A DNA stretch of 38,646 nucleotides from Bacteroidales bacterium. GTDB lineage: Bacteria > Bacteroidota > Bacteroidia > Bacteroidales > UBA10428. The stretch spans positions 1 through 38,646 of the forward strand of contig JAFGOR010000173.1 of the NCBI GenBank assembly GCA_016926375.1, read 5' to 3'. The notes below the pieces were generated by a model. It did not search any database. It had not been told where the DNA came from and was given only the letters and a program-made list of their open reading frames with translations. A program made the position numbers and the translations under genes. Below, one piece after another: positions 28,889 to 36,474 of the stretch (within the stretch, counting starts at the first letter, position 1; each line of letters begins with the position of its first letter).

Positions 28889-31324
28889 CTAATTAGCCTT
28901 ATTAAGGCCCGAGTCAAATGAATAAACACCTCCTTTGATGGTGTCAAAAACAATCTTTTTATTCATATAATTCAAGCTACAAGTATTCCCTGTTTTGGAT
29001 ATTACTTCAACACCTTCAAGCATGCCATTTTTCCATTTGATTGAAAGCTCAAAACCACCTCTGGCACAAATCCCCTGAACTGACCCGGAGGGCCATGCAT
29101 CAGGTAATGCGGGCAAGAGGTACAACTCTTCATCAGTTGATTGCAGCAGCATTTCAACCACACCTGCTGCACCTCCAAAGTTACCGTCGATCTGAAATGG
29201 GGGATGGGCATCAAGCAGATTGGGGTAAGTTCCTCCACCTCCTGTGTATGCTATGTTTTTTGCACCATCAGGATCTACATATGATAAGAGCTCTCTGAAT
29301 AATTTATATGCGCGATTGCCATCTCTCAGCCGTGCCCATAAGTTTATACGCCATCCTTTTGACCATCCTGTTGTTTCATCGCCCTTGATTTCCAAAGTTT
29401 TTCTGCAGGCTTCTGAAAGTTCAGGTGTTTTTGCCGGTGTAATTTGATGACCCGGATAAAGACCATACAAATGAGACTGATGACGATGGCCAGGGTCAGC
29501 ATCTTGCCAGTCATAATACCATTCCTGCAGATTGCCTTCTATTCCTATTTGATAGGGATATAGATGTTTTACGGCATATATCATGCTATCCTGAAAGCTT
29601 ACATCCACATCCAATAATCGCGATGCTTTTATTGTCTGTTCCAGACATTCCCTGATCATGGCGATATCTGATGTTGCGCCGTAAAGTGTTGATCCAACAT
29701 AACCCTCAGGTGTCAGATAAACATTTTCAGGAGATGTTGAAGGTGCGGTTACCAGATAACCTTGCTTATCCATCATCAGCCATAACAAACAAAACTCCGA
29801 AGCGCCTTTCATGAGTGGGTAAGCAGTATTCTTCAGAAAAGCCTTGTCTCCGGTATATAGATAATGCTCCCAAAGATGAGTTACGGACCAGGCGCCACTC
29901 ATATTCCAGCATGCCCACATGGGATCTCCTTTTCCGAAATCACCAACAGGGTTACTCATTGCCCATATATCCGAGTTATGGCACGCGGCCCAGCCTTTGG
30001 ATACTCCATAAAATGTTTTTGCTGTTACTTTTCCTGTTTGGGCAATATTGCCAATGAAGGAAAAAAACGGCATATGCATTTCAGTAAGATTGGCACACTC
30101 TGCAAGCCAATAATTTTCCTGAGTGTTGATATTCATTGTGTAATTGCTGCTCCAGGGCGGCCGCAGGTAAGGGTTCCATATTCCCTGTAAATTGGCTGGG
30201 ACGCCTTCGGTCCTTGAAGATGAAATCAACAAATATCGTCCATATTGAAAATAAAGAACTTCAAGGTTTTTATCCGATTCACCCTCAGTGTACCTTTTAA
30301 GGCGTTCATCTGTTGGTAAATCAGGAATGTTGTTGTCATCCAAATCCAGCTTAACCCGGTTGAAGAAATTCTGGTAATCCTTAATGTGTTTTTCTTTTAA
30401 TGATTCATAGGTTTTTGAGTATGCCTGATTCAGCTGATTTGAAGCCAGGTCTTGATTATCTAACCCGTATTTAACCGGATCTTTATCGAAACCATTGAAG
30501 CTGGTAGCTATTGATATGAACAAAATGGCCTCATTTGCGCCATTAACATGAATTGCACTATCGCATACAACGATCTGTCCGCCATCATTTTTTACTTTTA
30601 TAAAGGTCGAGAATCTCATACCCCGGTTCTCATCAAAAACAACCGCATCTGGCATATTCCCGCGATAGTCAGGCTCAGCGTGATAAGGCGCATAGCCATT
30701 AATTTTAAAAATACCATCATGCGCAGCGTTCGAAAATTTTAATAAGCTTTGAAACTTTACGTTAAAACTCAGTGATCCCTTTTTACTGCTCGAAATTTTT
30801 ATCACCATCACCTGGTCGGGATTAGATATGAAGTATTCCCTGGAATAATCTATACCATTCATGGTAAAACTTACTTTTGAGATGGCATTGCTGATATCAA
30901 GTTCACGATAGTAGTTTTCACAGATGCCTTGATGTTCAAATTCCAAAATAAGCGTGCCTAATGGGGCAAAAGATTCACTAAACTTGCCCTGGATATTTTT
31001 ATTCAGTTGGTCGGCCAATTTATAGTCTTCTATTTCTAAAGCTTCCCTGATAAAAGGGATGTTTTTATGGGCATCAGGATTCATATAAGCATTCACCGGT
31101 TCTCCGGCCCACAGGGTGGCATCGTTAAGAAAAATCTTTTCTGATATAACACCACCAAAAACGGAGGCTCCTGTTTTGCCATTTCCTAGTACCGTGGTTT
31201 CTTCAAAATACTCAGCCGGCCTATCGAACCATAAAATGGATTTCGACTGAGCCAGAATGAATTCAGAGGTCAATGGGATGAGAAGAAAAGTCAATATAAT
31301 TAACCGGATAATGAGACATTTCAT
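28889..31324 (-). CDS. GH95 alpha-L-fucosidase (or alpha-L-galactosidase), exported
   Basis: 811 residues, normal for GH95. A signal peptide ends near FILAQ (about 26). The N-terminal beta domain has LGNGKTGASVFGG and NDATLWAGEP (67-76). The (alpha/alpha)6 barrel carries WSSNYTMNINTQENYWLAE (391-409), with Asn398 and Asn400 matching the two asparagines that activate water in Bifidobacterium AfcA. Glu533 (STSPENVY) is the expected general acid and Asp713 (IDGNFGG) the expected base partner. The family inverts and removes alpha-1,2-linked L-fucose, or L-galactose in some members. The gene stands alone, convergent to the GH13 gene and with repeat-rich gaps on both sides, so it need not belong to the starch regulon. 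Fucosylated xyloglucan is one plausible target. Confidence 0.93.
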   Translation of the reverse strand: MKCLIIRLIILTFLLIPLTSEFILAQSKSILWFDRPAEYFEETTVLGNGKTGASVFGGVISEKIFLNDATLWAGEPVNAYMNPDAHKNIPFIREALEIEDYKLADQLNKNIQGKFSESFAPLGTLILEFEHQGICENYYRELDISNAISKVSFTMNGIDYSREYFISNPDQVMVIKISSSKKGSLSFNVKFQSLLKFSNAAHDGIFKINGYAPYHAEPDYRGNMPDAVVFDENRGMRFSTFIKVKNDGGQIVVCDSAIHVNGANEAILFISIATSFNGFDKDPVKYGLDNQDLASNQLNQAYSKTYESLKEKHIKDYQNFFNRVKLDLDDNNIPDLPTDERLKRYTEGESDKNLEVLYFQYGRYLLISSSRTEGVPANLQGIWNPYLRPPWSSNYTMNINTQENYWLAECANLTEMHMPFFSFIGNIAQTGKVTAKTFYGVSKGWAACHNSDIWAMSNPVGDFGKGDPMWACWNMSGAWSVTHLWEHYLYTGDKAFLKNTAYPLMKGASEFCLLWLMMDKQGYLVTAPSTSPENVYLTPEGYVGSTLYGATSDIAMIRECLEQTIKASRLLDVDVSFQDSMIYAVKHLYPYQIGIEGNLQEWYYDWQDADPGHRHQSHLYGLYPGHQITPAKTPELSEACRKTLEIKGDETTGWSKGWRINLWARLRDGNRAYKLFRELLSYVDPDGAKNIAYTGGGGTYPNLLDAHPPFQIDGNFGGAAGVVEMLLQSTDEELYLLPALPDAWPSGSVQGICARGGFELSIKWKNGMLEGVEVISKTGNTCSLNYMNKKIVFDTIKGGVYSFDSGLNKAN

Positions 31325-31496
31325 GGTGTCAAATTTAGCTGTTACATAGATGATGGCTTAGGATAAAGACCCAGTAGTAATTGCATTTAAAGATACATTT
31401 TAAAGGGAAAATGATGATTCTTTTCTTGTTTAATTTGACAACCGCCATCTTTCGCTAATAGATGTCTGAGACTTCGCTATTCCACCTCACCCCTGG

Positions 31497-31518
31497 CCCC
31501 TCTCCTGAATGAGAGGGG
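31497..31518. repeat. CCCCTCTC/GAGAGGGG hairpin within a dispersed repeat
   Basis: Perfect 8-bp stem (31497-31504 with 31511-31518) and CTGAAT loop. It sits inside an 85-base stretch (31470-31556) that resembles 32588-32692 on both sides of the hairpin, including CCACCTCACCCCTGG and GTTGGGCATGT. Confidence 0.7.
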
Positions 31519-31588
31519 AATTGTGCGGGATTGGAATGTTGGGCATGTATGAAGTTGCGCTGCTAAGTCTGTGACTTTGCTTTAGATA

Positions 31589-31611
31589 AACCGTAGTCTG
31601 CGACTACGGTT
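31589..31611. repeat. REP-like palindrome, GTAGTC-TGC-GACTAC type
   Basis: AACCGTAGTC (31589-31598), loop TGC, GACTACGGTT (31602-31611), a perfect 10-bp stem. Related 6-bp cores occur at 32536-32550 and 33985-33999. Confidence 0.75.
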
Positions 31612-31682
31612 CAAGACGTTTCCCGCGAAGCGAAGCTTAGCTTCACTGCATTCACATCCATTTTGGCAGAAAGGTCTACTAT

Positions 31683-32366
31683 TTATTCCTCCAGGGCCTT
31701 CTTAAGTCGCACCAGGTTGCCATGAAATACCTTTTCTATAATTGGATCCTGAATATACCTGGGGAATATGGGAGGGGTGGATGAACTCATGGTCATGCTG
31801 ATGCGGGTTGATTGTTCTCCGCGCTTTACCAGCGACCATTTGGCATGGTAATCGGTTAGCCGGGTAATACCTTTCTTAAGTGGAATATGAGTGTCCTTAC
31901 AGGAGATTATCAGTGTAGCAGTTTCCTTTACAGGATCCGTATTCAGCTGATAAACCGACACCAGATCGCGATTGCTGAAGGGCCAGGGAATATGGAACAG
32001 GGTGTAGTTTATCCATTTGTCGGCACTTACATATTCAAGATTATAGTGTTCTTCTATATTGGCCATCCACTTTTTGATGGATTCCGAATTGGAAATCATC
32101 TGAAGTGCTTCCTGAACAGTGCATGAAGCAATTACTTCACCTTTGCGTTCACGGTATTCTGTTCCGTCATCCTTTGTTACCCAGCGGAAGTAGGTTTGAA
32201 CACCCTGATCGTTTCTAACTATTTTCCAGTCTCCCGAGGGATCTGAATTTCCAATAAAACCATCCTTTATTTCCGGATTCCCGGAAGTGAATGCAAGAAG
32301 CATTGTAAAAGAAAAACCAAGCAATTTCGGAATCATCAGGCATTTTAAAGATTGATCAATCAGCAT
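31683..32366 (-). CDS. START-domain lipid-transfer-like protein, exported
   Basis: 227 residues from the first ATG; an inner ATG at 32336 (residue 11, IPKLLGFSFTMLLAFTSG) gives a cleaner signal peptide and may be the true start. The mature part is a single START/Bet v1-like fold (about 35-225): the region WKIVRNDQGVQTYFRW, the turn around ESIKKWMANIEEHYNLEYV, the strand INYTLFHIPWPFSNRDLVSVYQ with the PWPFSNRD motif typical of START proteins, and a long C-terminal helix (PIIEKVFHGNLVRLKKALEE). START domains bind lipids or sterol-like ligands in a hydrophobic cavity. Bacterial members are common in Bacteroidota but their ligands are unknown. It stands alone between repeat-filled spacers. Confidence 0.82.
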   Translation of the reverse strand: MLIDQSLKCLMIPKLLGFSFTMLLAFTSGNPEIKDGFIGNSDPSGDWKIVRNDQGVQTYFRWVTKDDGTEYRERKGEVIASCTVQEALQMISNSESIKKWMANIEEHYNLEYVSADKWINYTLFHIPWPFSNRDLVSVYQLNTDPVKETATLIISCKDTHIPLKKGITRLTDYHAKWSLVKRGEQSTRISMTMSSSTPPIFPRYIQDPIIEKVFHGNLVRLKKALEE

Positions 32367-32502
32367 TCCGGTTTTAATCTGACTATGTTTTTAGCCCAAA
32401 CCTGGAATTATTACAGTAACAATTCTTTTACGAAAATGGTTGTAAATAGATTCCTTTTTTTACTGCCCTATTAAGCCAAGTTTAGTTTCGCGGAGCGCCG
32501 CT

Positions 32503-32525
32503 AAGCGTAATTTGCAATTACGCTT
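32503..32525. repeat. REP-like palindrome AAGCGTAATT-TGC-AATTACGCTT
   Basis: Perfect 10-bp stem (32503-32512 with 32516-32525) with the same TGC loop as the GTAGTC palindromes next to it. Confidence 0.75.
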
Positions 32526-32535
32526 TAACTAAACT

Positions 32536-32550
32536 GTAGTCTGCGACTAC
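32536..32550. repeat. REP-like palindrome GTAGTC-TGC-GACTAC
   Basis: Perfect 6-bp stem with TGC loop, 10 bases after the previous palindrome. The same core is at 31593-31607, and with an ACA loop (TGT on the other strand) at 33985-33999. Confidence 0.72.
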
Positions 32551-32598
32551 GTTTCACGCCGTTCTTAATGTCAAACCAATATCTGCAACTTCGCTTTC

Positions 32599-32744
32599 CA
32601 CCTCACCCCTGGGCCCTCTTCCCGCCTAAGCGGGACAAGCTCTAAAGGCGAGGGGAATGGTGTGGGAATGAGTGTTGGGCATGTCGGGAGTCGCCAGGGT
32701 TTCTCCCCTCTCTTTCAGGAGAGGAGAGGGGATGGGGTGAGGTG
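32599..32744. repeat. MITE-like element with 11-bp inverted ends
   Basis: CACCTCACCCC (32599-32609) and its exact complement GGGGTGAGGTG (32734-32744) bound a 146-base segment rich in CCCCTCTC-type stems. The left 95 bases resemble 31480-31556. No gene is inside. It may be two repeat copies in inverted orientation rather than one element. Confidence 0.55.
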
Positions 32745-32787
32745 TTCCAGACTCCAGGTTTTAACCCATCTTCATTTCCTAAAATCT

Positions 32788-33330
32788 TTATCCATTCAAA
32801 TGAATAGTAAAACTACACCGGTTGCTTCCCCTGAGTACCGATTCATCCACTGTAGCTTCCACCGGTTTCCCGGTAACCACGGTAAACATCTCCTTCATAT
32901 AACCCCGGGAACAATTGCAGAAAGTTGGGGAAATGTTTTTATCACCAGCAAAGGCACAAACGCAGTTATCCTGTTTTTTGCCAAGCAGTGCAATGGTTTG
33001 TTTTTCTTTATCAAATGTCGTTTTTTCAATGAACTGCCCTTCCAAATCCTTCAGAAAGGCTTCGGTATTCCCGGCAAATTTCTCGAAGTCTTCTTTGTGC
33101 TGACTGGCGCAAAAACGGCCCATTTCCTCGAACATCTTCAACTGCATGGCTTCATCCACGTTAGAGTTCATAAAGTCGACAAGGTGGGCAAAACGCTTTT
33201 GCATAAAGCCAACGCGCCAGTCCTCTTTATCATCAGCAACAGCGGCATGAACAGGCTGACCGGTCAGCAGTGCCATTCCGGCACAGCCGCATACTGTACA
33301 GGTTTTAAACAGAAATTCTTTTCGTTCCAT
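32788..33330 (-). CDS. Cysteine-rich exported protein of unknown function (Tat-like signal)
   Basis: 180 residues; I do not recognise a named function. The N-terminus MERKEFLFKTCTVCGCAGMALL has a Tat-like RKxFL pattern before a short hydrophobic stretch that ends at about VHAA (30). The mature part is helical at first (about 36-100). It then has a cysteine-rich C-terminal half: CVC (123-125), FCNC (137-140) followed by SRGYMKEMF, and ESVLRGSNRCSF (163-174) with Cys172; Cys74 is also present. The layout resembles the V4R/ATC-hydrolase-like fold, whose members often bind metal through such cysteines, but I hold this loosely. The gene is divergent from the small lipoprotein gene and stands alone. 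Confidence 0.6.
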   Translation of the reverse strand: MERKEFLFKTCTVCGCAGMALLTGQPVHAAVADDKEDWRVGFMQKRFAHLVDFMNSNVDEAMQLKMFEEMGRFCASQHKEDFEKFAGNTEAFLKDLEGQFIEKTTFDKEKQTIALLGKKQDNCVCAFAGDKNISPTFCNCSRGYMKEMFTVVTGKPVEATVDESVLRGSNRCSFTIHLNG

Positions 33331-33465
33331 GGTGTTGGGTATTGTTTTTTTGATGACCTGTCTGAATTAAAATACCCTATATTTTTTGGGGAAAAGGTTA
33401 ACTTTGAGAAGGCTTTAGCAAAGAATCGTTATGTTGAGTTCAATTTGTTACACAAAACAGGCAGT

Positions 33466-33963
33466 ATGAAGAAGGTTATATTGTTATTAATTGCCGTAGC
33501 ATTAATGGTGACTTCCTGCAATTTTTTGGAAAACATGTTTGGTGCTGATGAGTTTTCTGATTTGCCATCTTCGAAAAGATACAGATACCAGGTAGGGGAT
33601 AAGTTATTATATAAGGATGATCACAATAACGTGGATACTTTCACAGTATCCAATATTACAACCGACTACTGGGTATCAGATAAAAGATATCATTACCAGT
33701 ACCAGAATATTCTACTGGAACCCCTGAGCACAAATACCCTCAAGAGTATAGAAATTTCTAATGAAAACAACCACTTTGAAATAAGGTATGCCGGTAATCA
33801 CGTTCTTCAATTTTTAGATAAGATTGAGCCTGTAAACACTTTGATCAATGGTCATTTAATAAAAAAAACCTATAATTACAACGATACATTGGTTTTTCAT
33901 TACCAATACGGACTTCTAAGGTATAAAGAAAACAACAGGTTGCTTGAATTAGTAATAGATTAG
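33466..33963 (+). CDS. Small lipoprotein of unknown function
   Basis: 165 residues from the ATG at 33466; the open frame extends far upstream, but that part reads through repeats and the antisense of the neighbour. The start is set by a clear lipoprotein signal, KKVILLLIAVALMVTSC (Cys18). The mature protein is rich in Asn, Tyr and Asp and looks like a small all-beta domain (alternating strands such as RYRYQVGDKLLYKD, DTFTVSNITTDYWV, HFEIRYAGNHVLQF). No motif that I recognise. It is the only plus-strand gene between 28676 and the window end, with a GTAGTC palindrome right after its stop. Confidence 0.7.
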   Translation: MKKVILLLIAVALMVTSCNFLENMFGADEFSDLPSSKRYRYQVGDKLLYKDDHNNVDTFTVSNITTDYWVSDKRYHYQYQNILLEPLSTNTLKSIEISNENNHFEIRYAGNHVLQFLDKIEPVNTLINGHLIKKTYNYNDTLVFHYQYGLLRYKENNRLLELVID

Positions 33964-33984
33964 ACTGCCGCGGAAATTCGAATG

Positions 33985-34029
33985 GTAGTCACAGACTACA
34001 GTTTAGATTTGACATAGTCTTGAAGACTA
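33985..34029. repeat. Pair of REP-like palindromes after the lipoprotein gene
   Basis: GTAGTC-ACA-GACTAC (33985-33999) and TAGTCT-TGA-AGACTA (34015-34029) are perfect 6-bp stems with 3-nt loops. They lie between the convergent lipoprotein and DUF1015 genes. A further CTTCGCTTAGCGG stretch at about 34053 resembles the AAGCGAAG motif of other spacers. Confidence 0.65.
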
Positions 34030-34107
34030 CGCCGAGCCGCTTCGATTCATGCCTTCGCTTAGCGGGGCTGTATGTATTGCTTGTCTCTTGTCCCTTGTCT
34101 CTTAGCT

Positions 34108-35355
34108 CTACTCCAAACAATGCACCACCAGCCCGCTGCGGAGCTTGGGCTCGAACCAGGTGGTTTTTGGTGGCATGATGTTACCCGTATCGGCGATGCG
34201 GAACAGCTGATCCATGGTTACCGGGTACAAGGCGAAGGCTACTGCCATCTCTCCGCTGTCGACACGTTTTTTCAGTTCGCCCAGTCCCCTGATGCCACCC
34301 ACAAAATCAATTCGTTTGGAATTCCTGAGGTCTTTTATTCCTAACAGTGGTTCGAGCAGATGCTCAGAAAGCACGGTTACATCAAGGCAGCCTATCGGAT
34401 CATTGTCGTTGTAGGTGCCATTTTTGGCTTCCAGTGCGTACCAGTTGCTGCCCAGATACATGGAAAATTCATGCGGATGAGAGGGCTTGTATTCATGAGG
34501 TCCTTTGGGAATGACCATGAAAGATTCTTCGAGGCTTCGAATGAATTCTTCGGGACTTTTACCATTCAGATCGGTGACCACCCGGTTGTAATCGATAATC
34601 GACAACTGGCTGGCAGGAAAATGAACGGCCAAAAAGAAGTTGTACTCTTCATCGCCATTGTGACCGGGATTATTCAGCTTTCTTTCTTCTCCCACATGAG
34701 CAGCTGCAGCTGTTCGGTGATGACCATCGGCAATATAGGTATAGGGTACTTCGTTTTTGAAGATTGACTCAATTCGTCCTACCGTATGTGCATCATTGAT
34801 GATCCACAACTGGTGGTGAATGCCATCGGCAGTGGTGAAATCGTATTCCGATTTGCCCTGGATGATGTGATCCACCAGCCGGTTGATTTCTTCATGATCG
34901 GGGTAAGCAAAAAACACGGGCTCGGAATTGAAATTGGTGACTTTGATGTGGGTTTTGCGGTCAACTTCTTTTTCAACCCGGGTAAGTTCGTGCTTGCGGA
35001 TTACATTGTTCAGGTAATCGGCAACTGAGGCACAGGCCACCAGTCCGTACTGTGTTCGGCCCCACATGGTTTGGGCATAAATATAAAAACAGGGATTTTT
35101 ATCCTGGATGAACACGCCCTGATTAATGAAATCATGCAAATTTTGCTTGGCTTTTTCATAAATGGCAGGGGCGTAATGATCGGTGTCAGCTGGAAAATCA
35201 ATTTCCGATTTGATCACATGGTAAAACGAATGGGGATTACCCTTTGCTTCTGTTGCTGCTTCTTCAGACGACAGCACGTCGTATGGTCGGCATGCGATTT
35301 TGTCTGCTAATTCCTGTTTCGGGCGATAACCCCTGAATGCTTTTATTATGGCCAT
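34108..35355 (-). CDS. DUF1015 family protein, serine-operon partner
   Basis: 415 residues, full length for DUF1015, no signal peptide. Conserved points: FRGYRP (7-12), CRPYDVLSSEE (22-32), NPHSFYHVIKSE (40-51), KHELTRVEKEVDR (121-133) and, most striking, YIADGHHRTAAA (207-218) with DGHHR at 210-214. A DGHHR-like motif is also found in ParB/sulfiredoxin-type serine kinases such as archaeal SerK; a shared fold or role is my inference. The gene follows serA, and the SerC-SerA-DUF1015 order recurs in Bacteroidota. A terminator hairpin and a -7-like box lie between serA and this gene, so it may also have its own promoter. Biochemical function is not established here. Confidence 0.85.
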   Translation of the reverse strand: MAIIKAFRGYRPKQELADKIACRPYDVLSSEEAATEAKGNPHSFYHVIKSEIDFPADTDHYAPAIYEKAKQNLHDFINQGVFIQDKNPCFYIYAQTMWGRTQYGLVACASVADYLNNVIRKHELTRVEKEVDRKTHIKVTNFNSEPVFFAYPDHEEINRLVDHIIQGKSEYDFTTADGIHHQLWIINDAHTVGRIESIFKNEVPYTYIADGHHRTAAAAHVGEERKLNNPGHNGDEEYNFFLAVHFPASQLSIIDYNRVVTDLNGKSPEEFIRSLEESFMVIPKGPHEYKPSHPHEFSMYLGSNWYALEAKNGTYNDNDPIGCLDVTVLSEHLLEPLLGIKDLRNSKRIDFVGGIRGLGELKKRVDSGEMAVAFALYPVTMDQLFRIADTGNIMPPKTTWFEPKLRSGLVVHCLE

Positions 35356-35405
35356 TTTATTATTATGTGTATTATCATTTGAAACGCTTTGCTACGCAAG
35401 CAATG

Positions 35406-35413
35406 CAAATGTA
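35406..35413 (-). promoter_or_regulatory. Possible -7 promoter element for DUF1015
   Basis: On the minus strand the sequence is TACATTTG, a perfect TAnnTTTG box, about 50 bases before the DUF1015 start and just after the serA terminator. No clear TTTG -33 box is found at the usual 19-21 base spacing, so this remains tentative. Confidence 0.35.
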
Positions 35414-35447
35414 AGAATAAACTGTTTACGTTGAATGGGTATTGTTA

Positions 35448-35482
35448 TAAAAACAGAGACCCCGCCAATCATGCGAGGTCTC
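35448..35482 (-). terminator. Rho-independent terminator after serA
   Basis: GAGACCCCGC (35456-35465) pairs with GCGAGGTCTC (35473-35482), one mismatch that is a G-T pair on the minus strand, with a 7-nt loop. On the minus strand it is followed by TGTTTTTAT. It begins about 25 bases after the serA stop. Confidence 0.75.
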
Positions 35483-35506
35483 AGCAACAAAAGAACAAGG
35501 TTTCTG

Positions 35507-36427
35507 TCAGTTTACCTGAAAGGTCTTGTCGCCTTTGGTAAGGAAATTTACGATTTGCCTGGCTGCTGCCAACCCGGCGTTCACATTGGCCTCCTCGGTT
35601 TGTGCCCCCATTTTTTTCGGGGTGGCATAATAGCGTGTGGGAGCTTCAGCCTTGATTTGTTCCTGGCAGTCGGGTGCCACATCGGTTACGTATCTGAAAT
35701 CCTTGCGCTCGGCAAACATCTTCAGCAGCGAAGGCTCGTGAACCAATTCCTTGCGGGCTGTGTTCACCAGGGTGGCTCCTGCAGGCATCAGGCTGAGCAG
35801 GTCGAAATTCAACGATTCTTTTGTATCCTTATTGGCCGGAAGGTTAACCGAAATATACTGGCACTTTTTGTAAAGTTCCTTCACATCAGCCACGTATTTG
35901 ATACCGTTGCTTTCAATGGCTGCTTTGTCTACATTGGGATCATGGGCATATACATCCATTCCGATACCTTTGGCAATGGTTCCGACAATACGGCCTATAT
36001 TTCCATAGGCATGAATGCCCAGGGTTTTACCGCGAAGCTCAACACCGGAGCTGCCATTGTAAAAATTCCGGTTTATATAGATCATCATACCAAAGGCCAG
36101 CTCGGCCACGGCATTGGCGTTCTGTCCCGGTGTGTTCATTACAACAACAGCTTTGGCAGAGGCTGCTTTCAGGTCGATGTTGTCGTACCCGGCGCCGGCC
36201 CTGACTGCAATTTTCAGCTTCGCTGCGGCATTGAGCACCTGCTCGTCAATAATGTCGCTGCGTACAATGACGGCTTCAACATCTTTAACCGCATCGAGGA
36301 GCTGCTGTTTTTCGGTATATTTCTCAAGCAGTTTCAGTTGGAAACCTGCTTTCTCAACGATTTCCCGGATACCTTCCACCGCAACTTTGGCGAACGGTTT
36401 GTCGGTAGCAATTAATATGGTTTGCAT
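35507..36427 (-). CDS. serA: 3-phosphoglycerate dehydrogenase, short type III form with catalytic lysine
   Basis: 306 residues with no ACT or other regulatory domain, the short type III form. Substrate-binding domain at both ends, NAD domain at about 100-280. Markers: VRAGAGYDNIDL (75-86), NTPGQNANAVAELAFG (98-113), the dinucleotide loop GIHAYGNIGR (137-146, first Gly of the usual GxGxxG replaced by Ala), NTARKELV with Arg225. The usual catalytic His of the TPHIGA motif is replaced: ATPKKMGAQT has Lys271-Lys272. Entamoeba type III PGDH is known to use lysine at this place. It oxidises 3-phosphoglycerate to 3-phosphohydroxypyruvate, the first step to serine. serC lies 47 bases upstream, so the two are co-transcribed. 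Confidence 0.92.
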   Translation of the reverse strand: MQTILIATDKPFAKVAVEGIREIVEKAGFQLKLLEKYTEKQQLLDAVKDVEAVIVRSDIIDEQVLNAAAKLKIAVRAGAGYDNIDLKAASAKAVVVMNTPGQNANAVAELAFGMMIYINRNFYNGSSGVELRGKTLGIHAYGNIGRIVGTIAKGIGMDVYAHDPNVDKAAIESNGIKYVADVKELYKKCQYISVNLPANKDTKESLNFDLLSLMPAGATLVNTARKELVHEPSLLKMFAERKDFRYVTDVAPDCQEQIKAEAPTRYYATPKKMGAQTEEANVNAGLAAARQIVNFLTKGDKTFQVN

Positions 36428-36474
36428 ATGTTTATGTTTTAAAGGGTTAGGGACACCTGTTATGCATTGGGCAT

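Larger units (their letters stand above)
31325..31682. other. 358-base spacer with dispersed repeats
   Basis: No gene is seen. The first 110 bases, upstream of GH95, are AT-rich and should hold its promoter, but I cannot place a convincing -33/-7 pair. The rest is repeat sequence: an arm shared with 32588-32692, a CCCCTCTC/GAGAGGGG hairpin and a 10-bp GTAGTC-type palindrome. Confidence 0.7.
32367..32787. other. 421-base spacer filled with REP-like and MITE-like repeats
   Basis: No convincing gene. After about 100 AT-rich bases upstream of the START gene come two palindromes with TGC loops and then a 146-base segment bounded by an 11-bp inverted repeat. A plus-strand open frame starting at 32662 crosses part of it but has no coding character. 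Confidence 0.7.

Noticed and set aside
31330-31337. TAAATTTG (minus strand) as a -7 box for GH95
   Set aside because: It is only 6 bases from the start codon and has no -33 partner at the right distance.
32662-33465. Long plus-strand open frame leading into the small lipoprotein
   Set aside because: Its first 268 codons read through the MITE-like repeat and the antisense of the cysteine-rich gene; the lipoprotein signal fixes the real start at 33466.
35435-36415. 326-codon plus-strand open frame opposite serA
   Set aside because: Antisense of a conserved enzyme gene; its composition (rich in Cys, His, Gly) is that of a shadow frame.
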